A DNA stretch of 64,000 nucleotides, taken from positions 1 through 64,000 of the forward strand of contig NZ_FNQZ01000007.1 of NCBI RefSeq assembly GCF_900107545.1, read 5' to 3'. This document shows positions 44,726 to 53,371 of the stretch, one piece after another. A program made the translations under genes and the position numbers. Source of the stretch: Pseudobutyrivibrio sp. ACV-2 (GTDB lineage Bacteria; Bacillota; Clostridia; Lachnospirales; Lachnospiraceae). Positions within the stretch are counted from its first letter, which is position 1. The number at the start of each line of letters is the position of its first letter. The notes beneath the pieces were generated by a model. That model was given only the letters and a program-made list of their open reading frames with translations. It made no database searches and was not told where the DNA came from.

Positions 44726-46094
44726 TAGCTTTTTACCTCTTCTGATGATATCGGCTATTATTTTTTCAGGCTGTGGCAAGGTAGATACATCAGGAGAAAC
44801 ACACAATTTACAAGAAAATAAGCCACAGAAACTTTATATTGCTGATTTAGCAGATGCTTGGGATACAATCCTTAACAATAGTACGAAAGCCTTTATTGGT
44901 GGGCATCCTATTGATGAAACTTTTCTTTCTATGATAGGTGCTAAGTACGGTGATAATGTTATCGAAGAAATTGCCAGCTATGCTAATTATGATACTCCTG
45001 ATATCTGGTATGAAATGACAGGAAAAAGTATACATGTTTTATGGTATGACTATTGTCAAAATACAGGAATACAACAATATTCGTTTGACAACACCTTTGT
45101 TTTAGATAAAGAAATTAATGGTGATTTGGTAATGGATTTTACAGGCGATCTATCCTTCGCCGATGGAGTTGCTACAACGGTCTATATGGATCACCAGGTA
45201 AATGGAATCACCGACTGCTTCTCTAAAAAACTCTTAGAAGAAATGCAGTCTGCTGATATATTGATGGTTAATAATGAGTTCTCCTACACTAATAGAGGAA
45301 CTGCTCTTGAAGGTAAGGCATATACCTTCAGAGGAGACCCATCGAGAGTTGAACTACTTGATACTTTAGGTGTTGATGTAGTAAGTGTTGCAAATAATCA
45401 TGTTTTTGATTATGGCGAAGTAGGTCTTTTAGATACACTTGATACCTTAAGGGCTGCAGGTATGCCATTTACAGGTGCAGGTGTTAATTTAGAAGAGGCG
45501 CAAAAACCAGTTTATTTTATAGCTGGTGGTAAAAAAATTGCAATTTGTGCTGGCACACAGATAGAAAGAACCCTAAACTTTACTCAGGAAGCCACAGGCA
45601 TATCACCTGGTGTCTTAAAATGCCTTCATCCTGAAATATTCTGTGAAGAAATCAGGCAAGCAAAAGCAAATTCTGATTACGTCATTGTAATCCCACATTG
45701 GGGTACAGAGGGCAATGCAAATTATGGAGAGGATCAGGTTGTTCTTGCCAAAAAGTTTGTAGAAGCTGGTGCAGATGTTATAATAGGTGGGCACACACAC
45801 TGTCTTCAGGCAGTTGAATATATGGATGATGTTCCAATTTTCTACAGTTTGGGAAATTATTGGTTCTCTATCACAGGCACTATGCCAGATGATTATGATA
45901 CAGGCATAGCCCAGATACGAATTAAAGAAGATGGAAGTATAGATTCATATTTTTATCCATGTCGGTTTAGTTCAGGCGTGACAAGCCTACTTAATTCAGA
46001 GGATAGTGCATATAGCAATATCATAGATAGTCTCAATAGTTTATCTGAATCTGCTCAGATAGATAAAATGGGACATATTACCAAAAAACAATAG
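44712..46094 (+). CDS. CapA-family metallophosphatase-like lipoprotein
   Basis: 460 residues with lipoprotein signal IIFSGCGK. After about 135 residues of unknown sequence, the CapA/PgsA domain begins: LVMDFTGDLSFADG, MVNNEFSYTNRG, TFRGDPSRVELLDTLGVDVVSVANNHVFDYG, VIPHWGTEGN, IIGGHTHCLQAVEYMDDVPIFYSLGNYWFS. Metal ligands (Asp, Asn-His, His, GGHTH) are present. The family is linked to poly-gamma-glutamate export, but no capsule genes are near. It overlaps the Sel1 gene by 14 bp. Confidence 0.88.
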   Translation: MKKCNSFLPLLMISAIIFSGCGKVDTSGETHNLQENKPQKLYIADLADAWDTILNNSTKAFIGGHPIDETFLSMIGAKYGDNVIEEIASYANYDTPDIWYEMTGKSIHVLWYDYCQNTGIQQYSFDNTFVLDKEINGDLVMDFTGDLSFADGVATTVYMDHQVNGITDCFSKKLLEEMQSADILMVNNEFSYTNRGTALEGKAYTFRGDPSRVELLDTLGVDVVSVANNHVFDYGEVGLLDTLDTLRAAGMPFTGAGVNLEEAQKPVYFIAGGKKIAICAGTQIERTLNFTQEATGISPGVLKCLHPEIFCEEIRQAKANSDYVIVIPHWGTEGNANYGEDQVVLAKKFVEAGADVIIGGHTHCLQAVEYMDDVPIFYSLGNYWFSITGTMPDDYDTGIAQIRIKEDGSIDSYFYPCRFSSGVTSLLNSEDSAYSNIIDSLNSLSESAQIDKMGHITKKQ

Positions 46095-46136
46095 AATAAT
46101 GAACTAGTAACACTAGGCATTTAAGGAGGAATTACT

Positions 46137-47681
46137 ATGAGTAAGAAACCTGTAGTACTTATGGTTCTCGATGGATACGGAATTAACGAAAATCCAAAGG
46201 GAAACGCCATTGCAATGGCAAATACACCAGTGATGGATAAGCTTATGGCTGAGTGCCCATTTGTTCAGGGCCAGGCATCAGGCTTGTTTGTTGGTCTTCC
46301 AGATGGTCAGATGGGAAATTCTGAAGTAGGTCATATGAATATCGGCGCTGGCCGCATCATCTACCAGGATCTCACCAGAATCACAAAGGCTATCAACGAT
46401 GGCGACTTTTTCGAAAATAAGGTTCTTCTTGAGGCAATTGAAAACTGCAAGAAGAATGATTCAGATATGCACCTTTGGGGTCTTCTTTCAGATGGTGGTG
46501 TACATAGCCACATCGAGCATGTATACGGCATGCTTGAGATGTGCAAGAAGAACGGTCTTTCAAAGGTTTATGTTCATGCATTCCTTGATGGTCGTGACAC
46601 TCCACCAGCTTCTGGTAAGGATTTCTTAGAGACTCTTCAGAAGAAGATGGATGAAATCGGAGTAGGACAGATTGCATCTCTTTCTGGTCGTTACTATGCA
46701 ATGGATAGAGATAACAACTGGGATCGTGTACAGAAGGCTTACGATTCTCTTGTTAAGGGAGAGGGTGTTAAGGCAACTTCTGTTTCAGATGCTATGCAGG
46801 CATCATATGATGATGGAGTTACTGATGAGTTCGTTCTTCCAACAGTTATCACAGATGAAGCTGGTAACCCACTTTCAGTTGTAAAGAATGGAGATTCAGT
46901 TGTATTCTTTAACTTCCGTCCAGACCGTGCTCGTGAAATCACAAGAGCATTCTGTGATGACAAGTTCACAGGATTTGACAGAGAATTCCTTAATCTTTAC
47001 TATGCTTGCTTCAAGGATTACGATGAGACAATCCCTAACAAGCACATTGCATTCGAAAAAGAATCAATTGCAAATACATTTGGCGAGTTCTTAGCTAACC
47101 ACGGATTAAAGCAGCTTAGACTTGCTGAGACAGAAAAATACGCACATGTTACATTCTTCTTCAACGGTGGTGTTGAAGAGCCTAACAAGGATGAGGAAAG
47201 AATCCTTGTTAATTCACCAAAGGATGTAGCTACATATGACCTTAAGCCTGAAATGTCAGCACCAGAGGTTGGAGCAAAGCTTGTAGAGGCTATTAAGTCT
47301 GGCAACTACGATGTTATCGTTATCAATTTTGCTAACCCAGATATGGTAGGTCATACTGGCGTCATAGAGGCAGCCGTAAAGGCTGTTGAGCGTGTAGACT
47401 CACTTGTAGGAGATGCTGTGGAAGCAATCAAAGAGGTGGATGGAGCAATGTTCATCTGCGCAGACCACGGTAATGCAGATAAGATGATTGATTATGAGAC
47501 AGGAGAGCCATACACAGCTCACACAACAAATCCTGTTCCATTTATCTTAGTTAACTACGATAGTGAATATACACTTCGCGAGGGTGGCGCACTTTGTGAT
47601 ATCGCTCCTACACTTATTGAGGTCATGGGCCTTGAGCAGCCAAAGGAGATGACTGGTAAGTCACTTTTAATTAAGAAATAA
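46137..47681 (+). CDS. gpmI: 2,3-bisphosphoglycerate-independent phosphoglycerate mutase
   Basis: 514 residues, alkaline phosphatase superfamily. LMVLDGYGI, GQMGNSEVGHMNIG (catalytic Ser), HAFLDGRDTPP, GRYYAMDRDNNWDR, NFRPDRAREIT, NFANPDMVGHTG and ADHGNADKM carry the two-manganese site. It converts 3- to 2-phosphoglycerate. AAGGAGGAATTACT precedes ATG 46137. It follows the lipoprotein pair by 42 bp and may share its transcript. Confidence 0.98.
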   Translation: MSKKPVVLMVLDGYGINENPKGNAIAMANTPVMDKLMAECPFVQGQASGLFVGLPDGQMGNSEVGHMNIGAGRIIYQDLTRITKAINDGDFFENKVLLEAIENCKKNDSDMHLWGLLSDGGVHSHIEHVYGMLEMCKKNGLSKVYVHAFLDGRDTPPASGKDFLETLQKKMDEIGVGQIASLSGRYYAMDRDNNWDRVQKAYDSLVKGEGVKATSVSDAMQASYDDGVTDEFVLPTVITDEAGNPLSVVKNGDSVVFFNFRPDRAREITRAFCDDKFTGFDREFLNLYYACFKDYDETIPNKHIAFEKESIANTFGEFLANHGLKQLRLAETEKYAHVTFFFNGGVEEPNKDEERILVNSPKDVATYDLKPEMSAPEVGAKLVEAIKSGNYDVIVINFANPDMVGHTGVIEAAVKAVERVDSLVGDAVEAIKEVDGAMFICADHGNADKMIDYETGEPYTAHTTNPVPFILVNYDSEYTLREGGALCDIAPTLIEVMGLEQPKEMTGKSLLIKK

Positions 47682-47689
47682 TTATTCAT

Positions 47690-47704
47690 CCCCCTTTATG
47701 GGGG
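47690..47704 (+). terminator. Short G/C hairpin between gpmI and purC
   Basis: CCCCC-TTTAT-GGGGG; no T-run follows, so termination is uncertain. Confidence 0.35.
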
Positions 47705-47753
47705 AGGGTAATTACTATATAAAACTAAATAAATAAGAGAGAGGATTTGATTT

Positions 47754-48620
47754 ATGAGACCAATTAAAGAAGGAAAAGTAAGAGAAGTATACGATAATGG
47801 CGACAGCATTATCATGGTAGCCACAGATCGTATATCTGCATTCGATGTTATCTTAAAGAACAAGATTGTTAACAAGGGTGCAGTACTTACCCAGATGTCT
47901 AAGTTCTGGTTTGACCTGACAAAGGACATCGTTCCAAATCACATGCTTTCAACTGATGTAAAGGATATGCCTGAATTCTTCCAGAATGATGAGTACAAGG
48001 GCAAGGCAATGATGTGCAAGAAGCTTACAATGCTTCCGATTGAGTGCATCGTTCGCGGTTACATCACAGGTTCTGGATGGGCTAGCTACCAGGAAAATGG
48101 TACTGTTTGTGGCATAAAGCTTCCAGAAGGTTTAAAGGAATCTGACAAGCTTCCTGAGCCTATCTACACTCCTTCTACCAAGGCAGAAATTGGTGATCAT
48201 GATGAAAATATCTCTTTTGAGCGTTCTATAGAGGTTCTTGAAAAGGAATTCCCAGGACACGGTCAGGAATATGCTACAGCACTTAGAGACAATACAATTG
48301 CTCTTTACAAGAAGTGTGCTGATTATGCTCTTACAAAGGGTATTATTATTGCTGATACAAAGTTTGAGTTTGGTCTCGATGAGGAGGGAAACATCGTACT
48401 TGCAGATGAGATGCTTACTCCAGACAGCTCACGTTTCTGGCCATTTGAGGGTTACGAAGCAGGTCACGGACAGCCATCATTTGACAAGCAGTTTGTACGT
48501 GATTGGCTCAAGGCTAATCCTGATTCTGATTACTTACTTCCACAGGATGTTATCGATAAGACAATCGACAAATATCTTGAGGCCTATGCACTTCTTACAG
48601 GCAAGGAGCTTTGCGTATAA
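47754..48620 (+). CDS. purC: Phosphoribosylaminoimidazole-succinocarboxamide synthase
   Basis: 288 residues of SAICAR synthetase: EGKVREVYDNGD, ATDRISAFDVIL, LPIECIVRGYITGSGWASY, ADTKFEFGLDEEGNIVLADEMLTPDSSRFWP. It joins aspartate to CAIR in purine synthesis. AGAGAGG precedes ATG. It is first of three purine genes (purC, purF, purB). Confidence 0.97.
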   Translation: MRPIKEGKVREVYDNGDSIIMVATDRISAFDVILKNKIVNKGAVLTQMSKFWFDLTKDIVPNHMLSTDVKDMPEFFQNDEYKGKAMMCKKLTMLPIECIVRGYITGSGWASYQENGTVCGIKLPEGLKESDKLPEPIYTPSTKAEIGDHDENISFERSIEVLEKEFPGHGQEYATALRDNTIALYKKCADYALTKGIIIADTKFEFGLDEEGNIVLADEMLTPDSSRFWPFEGYEAGHGQPSFDKQFVRDWLKANPDSDYLLPQDVIDKTIDKYLEAYALLTGKELCV

Positions 48621-48662
48621 CAGACACTGGACTTTGATTTTATTATTTTAGAATTTAGATGA

Positions 48663-48703
48663 GATGTGCTAAGTGAGTATGAATAATTTTCACTTAGCGC
48701 ATC
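48663..48703. other. Hairpin between purC and purF
   Basis: GATGTGCTAAGTGA/TCACTTAGCGCATC stem of 14 bp (one G-U), loop 13, no T-run. Possibly an mRNA-processing or stability element. Confidence 0.5.
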
Positions 48704-48728
48704 AGACTAAAGTTATTAGGAGATTTTA

Positions 48729-50174
48729 ATGGGAGATTTTAGCTTTAAGGATACTCCATGGGACGATTTGCACGAGGAGTGTGGCGTCTTTGCGATGTAT
48801 GATTTCGACGGTGGAGATGTTGCCTCCTCGATTTATTATGGCCTTTTTGCTTTACAGCACAGAGGTCAGGAGAGCTGCGGTATCGCCGTATCTGACACAA
48901 ATGGTCCAAAACGTAATTACGCTCTTCATAAGGATATGGGGCTTGTTAATGAAGTTTTTGACCAGGATATTCTGGAAGGAATGCACGGAGATATCGGTGT
49001 AGGTCATACCAGATATTCTACTGCCGGTTCCTCATGCCGAGAAAATGCACAGCCACTTGTGCTTTCTTATGTAAAGGGCATTCTTGGAATGGCACACAAT
49101 GGTAACCTTATCAACGCAGAGGAGCTTAGAGATGAGCTTTCTATGACAGGTGCCATTTTCCAGACCACTATTGACTCAGAAACTATAGCATATCTTATTG
49201 CAAGAGAGCGTCTTAACAGTGCTTCTGTTGAGGAAGCTGTGGCAAAGGCTTGTGACAAGCTTAAGGGTGCTTATTCCCTCGTAGTTATGTCGCCTAGAAA
49301 GCTTATTGCAGCACGTGATCCTCAGGGCTTTAGACCTCTTTGTATCGGTAAACGTGACAATGTTTACGTTATCGCATCAGAGACATGCGCACTTGACACA
49401 GTTGGTGCAACATATGTCCGTGATGTAGAACCAGGTGAGATTGTTACTATTTCTCCAGATTTTGGAATTAAATCAGATAAGAGCAGATGTATTCCAAAGG
49501 AAGATCATGCTCGTTGTATATTTGAATATATTTATTTTGCCAGAACTGATAGTTCTTTTGACGGCAAATCAGTATATGAAGCTCGTATTAAGGCAGGAAG
49601 ATTCTTAGCTCAGGATTCTCCAGTGGAGGCAGATTTAGTAGTAGGTGTACCTGAATCAGGTAATGCAGCTGCTCAGGGATATTCTCTTGAGTCAGGCATC
49701 CCTTATGGTACAGCCTTTATTAAAAACAGCTATGTAGGTCGTACCTTCATCAAGCCCAAGCAGGCTAGCAGAGAGTCTTCTGTACAGGTCAAGCTAAATG
49801 CATTAAAGGAAGTGGTAAAGGGCAAGAGAATTATCATGATTGATGATTCAATTGTTCGTGGTACTACATCAGATCGCATTGTTAAAATGCTTCGTGATGC
49901 AGGTGCTACAGAGGTACATGTTCGTATTTCTTCACCACCATTCTTATGGCCTTGCTACTTTGGTACAGATGTGCCATGCCGTGAGCAGCTTATAGCCTAC
50001 AATCATACAGTTGAAGAAATCTGCGAAATCATAGGAGCTGATTCTTTAGCATACTTGGGATTTGATAGATTATCACAGATGGTAGACGGACTTGAGATAT
50101 GCCATGGTTGCTTCGATGGAAAGTACCCAATCGCCCCACCAACTACAGATATTCGTGGTGACTACGAAAAGTAA
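48729..50174 (+). CDS. purF: Amidophosphoribosyltransferase
   Basis: 481 residues. An 17-residue propeptide precedes Cys18 (HEECGVF), the expected glutaminase nucleophile. GHTRYSTAG, HNGNLIN are glutaminase blocks; the PRTase part has VVGVPESGNAAAQGYS, FIKNSYVGRTFI and IIMIDDSIVRGTTSDRIV (PRPP loop). It carries out the first step of purine synthesis. Cysteines CIFEYIYFARTD and CHGCFDGKYP fit the Fe-S type of the Bacillus enzyme. Confidence 0.97.
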   Translation: MGDFSFKDTPWDDLHEECGVFAMYDFDGGDVASSIYYGLFALQHRGQESCGIAVSDTNGPKRNYALHKDMGLVNEVFDQDILEGMHGDIGVGHTRYSTAGSSCRENAQPLVLSYVKGILGMAHNGNLINAEELRDELSMTGAIFQTTIDSETIAYLIARERLNSASVEEAVAKACDKLKGAYSLVVMSPRKLIAARDPQGFRPLCIGKRDNVYVIASETCALDTVGATYVRDVEPGEIVTISPDFGIKSDKSRCIPKEDHARCIFEYIYFARTDSSFDGKSVYEARIKAGRFLAQDSPVEADLVVGVPESGNAAAQGYSLESGIPYGTAFIKNSYVGRTFIKPKQASRESSVQVKLNALKEVVKGKRIIMIDDSIVRGTTSDRIVKMLRDAGATEVHVRISSPPFLWPCYFGTDVPCREQLIAYNHTVEEICEIIGADSLAYLGFDRLSQMVDGLEICHGCFDGKYPIAPPTTDIRGDYEK

Positions 50175-50213
50175 ATAGGGGGGACCCATTTATGGGGAGA
50201 ACCTGTTTACCAC

Positions 50214-50250
50214 GACGCACCCATGCCGAAGGGATTATAAATGGTGCGTC
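50214..50250. other. Hairpin between purF and purB
   Basis: GACGCACC (50214-50221) pairs with GGTGCGTC (50243-50250); no T-run. Confidence 0.4.
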
Positions 50251-50285
50251 TTCCCGATAATATTTATTCAGAGGAGAATATTTTT

Positions 50286-51740
50286 ATGTCAGATACAAGC
50301 AGATACACCAGCCCACTTTCAGAGAGATATGCCAGCAAAGAAATGCAGTACATCTTTTCACAGGATAAAAAGTTTTCTACATGGCGCCGTCTTTGGATTG
50401 CGCTTGCAGAGACAGAGATGGAGCTTGGCCTTTCACAGGATGGAAAGCCAGTTATCACTCAGGATATGATTGATGAGATGAAGCAGCATATTGAGGATAT
50501 CAACTACGATGTTGCAAAGGCTCGTGAAAAGGAAGTAAGACATGATGTGATGAGCCATGTTTACGCTTACGGTCAGCAGTGCCCAAAGGCTGCTGGAATC
50601 ATTCACCTTGGAGCAACAAGCTGCTATGTTGGTGATAACACAGATATTATTATAATGCGTGATGCACTTCTTCTTATCAGAAAGAAGCTTGTAAACGTAA
50701 TCGCAGAGCTTGCTTCATTTGCTGATAAGTACAAGGCACAGCCTACACTTGCCTTCACTCATTTTCAGCCTGCACAGCCTACAACAGTAGGAAAGCGTGC
50801 TACACTTTGGCTCAATGAGTTTGTTATGGATTTAGAGGATTTAGACTTTGTGCTTTCTACTCTTAAGCTTCTTGGCTCAAAGGGTACAACAGGTACACAG
50901 GCTAGTTTCTTAGAGCTTTTCAATGGAGATAATGAGACAATCGACAAGATTGATCCTATGATTGCTTCAAAGATGGGATTTACAGCTTGCTATCCAGTTT
51001 CAGGTCAGACATATTCTAGAAAGGTTGACACCAGAGTATGTAATATCCTTGCAGGTATTGCAGCAAGTGCTCACAAGATGTCAAATGATATCCGCTTGCT
51101 TCAGCACTTAAAGGAAGTGGAGGAGCCATTTGAAAAGAGTCAGATTGGTTCATCAGCAATGGCTTACAAGCGCAATCCTATGCGTTCAGAGCGTATTGCA
51201 TCACTTTCACGCTACGTTATGATTGATGCACTTAATCCTGCTATCACATCAGCTACACAGTGGTTTGAGCGTACACTCGATGATTCAGCAAACAAGCGTC
51301 TTTCTATTGCAGAGGGCTTCCTTGCAACAGACGGCGTCCTTGATTTATGCCTTAATGTAGTAGATGGACTTGTTGTATATGACAAGGTTATTACAAAGCG
51401 CCTTATGTCTGAGCTTCCATTTATGGCTACTGAAAATATTATGATGGATGCTGTAAAGCTTGGCGGAAACCGTCAGGAGCTTCATGAAAAGATTCGTACT
51501 CTTTCAATGGAGGCAGGTAAGAATGTCAAGGTAGAGGGTAAAGAGAACAACTTGCTTTCGCTTATAGCAGCAGATGATCAGTTCCCAATGGGACTTGAGG
51601 AGCTTGAAGCTACTATGGAGCCTAGCCGTTATGTGGGACGTAGCCCACGACAGGTAGAGGTATATCTTCGTGATGTTATTACACCAATTCTTGAAGCAAA
51701 CAAGGATATTCTTGGTGTAAAGGCAGAAATAAACGTTTAA
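50286..51740 (+). CDS. purB: Adenylosuccinate lyase
   Basis: 484 residues, fumarase/aspartase superfamily. HDVMSHVYAYGQQCP, HLGATSCYVGDNTD, TLAFTHFQPAQPTTVGKR (catalytic His) and the mobile signature loop GSSAMAYKRNPMRSERI are present. It acts twice in purine synthesis. ATG 50286 has GAGGAG upstream; the longer GTG/ATG frame from 50241 crosses the hairpin stem and is rejected. Confidence 0.97.
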   Translation: MSDTSRYTSPLSERYASKEMQYIFSQDKKFSTWRRLWIALAETEMELGLSQDGKPVITQDMIDEMKQHIEDINYDVAKAREKEVRHDVMSHVYAYGQQCPKAAGIIHLGATSCYVGDNTDIIIMRDALLLIRKKLVNVIAELASFADKYKAQPTLAFTHFQPAQPTTVGKRATLWLNEFVMDLEDLDFVLSTLKLLGSKGTTGTQASFLELFNGDNETIDKIDPMIASKMGFTACYPVSGQTYSRKVDTRVCNILAGIAASAHKMSNDIRLLQHLKEVEEPFEKSQIGSSAMAYKRNPMRSERIASLSRYVMIDALNPAITSATQWFERTLDDSANKRLSIAEGFLATDGVLDLCLNVVDGLVVYDKVITKRLMSELPFMATENIMMDAVKLGGNRQELHEKIRTLSMEAGKNVKVEGKENNLLSLIAADDQFPMGLEELEATMEPSRYVGRSPRQVEVYLRDVITPILEANKDILGVKAEINV

Positions 51741-52033
51741 TATAAGTGAAATGCCTCATATATGTCAACAGGACATTTTTGTGAGGAGCATTAAAATGGA
51801 AACAAAATAGTGCTAGATGATTAGGTTGATGATTGAGTTTTATATAAATACTCACATCAACCTAATTTTTTGCCTGAAAAGTCAGAAAATAATGATTAGT
51901 TTTCACTACAATAATCACGAAATATGCCACATATACTGATTTTATGCGGTTTATACGAAATAAAACAGTTGGTTTTTACTACAATTTACAAAAATGATTT
52001 AATTACAGTATCTTTATTGACGGAGGTAATTAA
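51741..52033 (+). other. Intergenic region between purB and the ROK regulator
   Basis: At 51752-51795 a two-part stem (AATGC..CTCA with TGAG..GCATT, inner ATGTC/GACAT) ends near TTTTTG. A strong terminator follows at 51820-51872. The remainder (51873-52033) is AT-rich, with possible promoter elements but no clear match. Confidence 0.4.
51820..51872 (+). terminator. Terminator of the purine gene block
   Basis: ATTAGGTTGATG (51820-51831) pairs with CATCAACCTAAT (51855-51866), an inner GAGT/ACTC extends it, and TTTTTT follows. Confidence 0.9.
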
Positions 52034-52072
52034 AAAGGTTAATGTATTAACAGAGTTAAGTAATTAACCTTT
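52034..52072 (+). promoter_or_regulatory. Probable operator upstream of the ROK regulator
   Basis: Perfect 10-bp inverted repeat AAAGGTTAAT (52034-52043) / ATTAACCTTT (52063-52072). Between and around lie further TTAA-rich half-sites (GTATTAAC, AAGTAATTAA). ROK repressors bind AT-rich palindromes, so autoregulation is likely. Confidence 0.5.
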
Positions 52073-52117
52073 GAAATTAACTTAGGTCCAAAAAATAAGG
52101 TCTAGGGGTATTCAAAA

Positions 52118-53335
52118 ATGAAAAAAATAAAAGAGGTGGCTGGAAACAATACAAGCGACTTGGTAGAAATGAATCGCTCAGCGATTGTTAGAATTCTGCA
52201 GCAGATGGATGTATGTTCCAGAGCAGACATAGCAAAAATGACAGGCCTCACACAGGCATCAATCACAAAGATAGTTGCAGTCCTGATAGATATGGGAATT
52301 GTAACCGAAGTAGGGTTTGTAAAGGGCGAAGGAAATAGACGCTCAATCGGACTTCGACTGAACGCTGAGAAAAATCTTGTCATCGGTGTTAAGTTTTCCA
52401 GACATGTATTTTCCATGGGTGTGTTTGATATTTGTGGAAAGGTATACACACAACAGGAAACAGAATTCAGCTTAGAGGATTTTGCAACAGATGTTGTGGC
52501 AGACATGAAAAATCAGATTCATAGTCTTTTAGATAAATATGAAAATGTGGTAGCCATTGGCCTGGCAGTGCCTGGTCCTTATCTTAGAAAGGAAGGACGA
52601 ATCGCCATGGTGACACGAATGTCGAGCTGGCAAAATGTTAATTTTATTGATGAATTCAAAAATGAATTCGATAAGCCATTGTTCATAGAACAGGATGCAA
52701 ATGCCGGAGCTTTGGCAGAGTGGTGGTTCGGAAATCATGGACGACCAATCAATTCACTGGCATATTTTTTAGCTGGTGAGGGCGTAGGTTCAGGAATCGT
52801 TGATCATGACAGACTATTACTTGGAAATCTTGGAATCGCAAGTGAGATAGGGCACATCAGCATAGATGTAAATGGACCTACATGTGAGTGTGGCAACAAA
52901 GGTTGCTTAGAGCTTTACTGTTCAACAACAGCAATGCTAAAAAAAGCTGAAAAGTCTCTTCCAGAATTATTTGAAAGAGATTTTGAAAATAGATGGGAGG
53001 CTTGCAATAGAGTTTTTGAAGCTGCTAAGGAGGGCAATGAAAAAGCCCTTAAGCTTACAGAAGAAATAGCAGAGTATTTAGGATATGGATGCGTAACACT
53101 TATAAATGCTTACGATCCAGAAATTATAGTAATTGGGGATAGTATTTCACAGGGAGGAGACCTACTTCTTCCTACCATCAACAGAATAGTAAAGGAGCGA
53201 ATCTTACCTGATATAAGCAAAAGGGTACAGATAAAAATCTCAAAGCTTACTGTTGATCCAACACTTTACGGTGCAGCAGCAATTGCTACCGACAAAGTAC
53301 TTAGGAAACCAAGCGAATACCTAGTATCAAACTAG
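52118..53335 (+). CDS. ROK family transcriptional regulator
   Basis: 405 residues. A MarR-like winged helix (SRADIAKMTGLTQASITKIVAVLIDMGIVTEVG) near 30-65 precedes a ROK sugar-kinase-like domain with VIGVKFSRHVFSMGVFDI, GLAVPGPYL, EQDANAGALAEWWFG, EIGHISIDVNGPTCECGNKGCLELY (zinc site). Such proteins are NagC/XylR-like repressors relieved by a sugar. It precedes the ABC transporter genes by 36 bp and most likely controls the cluster to about 60669. Confidence 0.9.
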   Translation: MKKIKEVAGNNTSDLVEMNRSAIVRILQQMDVCSRADIAKMTGLTQASITKIVAVLIDMGIVTEVGFVKGEGNRRSIGLRLNAEKNLVIGVKFSRHVFSMGVFDICGKVYTQQETEFSLEDFATDVVADMKNQIHSLLDKYENVVAIGLAVPGPYLRKEGRIAMVTRMSSWQNVNFIDEFKNEFDKPLFIEQDANAGALAEWWFGNHGRPINSLAYFLAGEGVGSGIVDHDRLLLGNLGIASEIGHISIDVNGPTCECGNKGCLELYCSTTAMLKKAEKSLPELFERDFENRWEACNRVFEAAKEGNEKALKLTEEIAEYLGYGCVTLINAYDPEIIVIGDSISQGGDLLLPTINRIVKERILPDISKRVQIKISKLTVDPTLYGAAAIATDKVLRKPSEYLVSN

Positions 53336-53371
53336 AAACGCTTTTGGCTATAAAAGGGAGGAAATTTTACT

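Noticed and set aside
46361-47305. Long minus-strand and out-of-frame ORFs inside gpmI, gap and pgk
   Set aside because: They are shadows created by the strong codon bias of highly expressed genes and lack ribosome sites.
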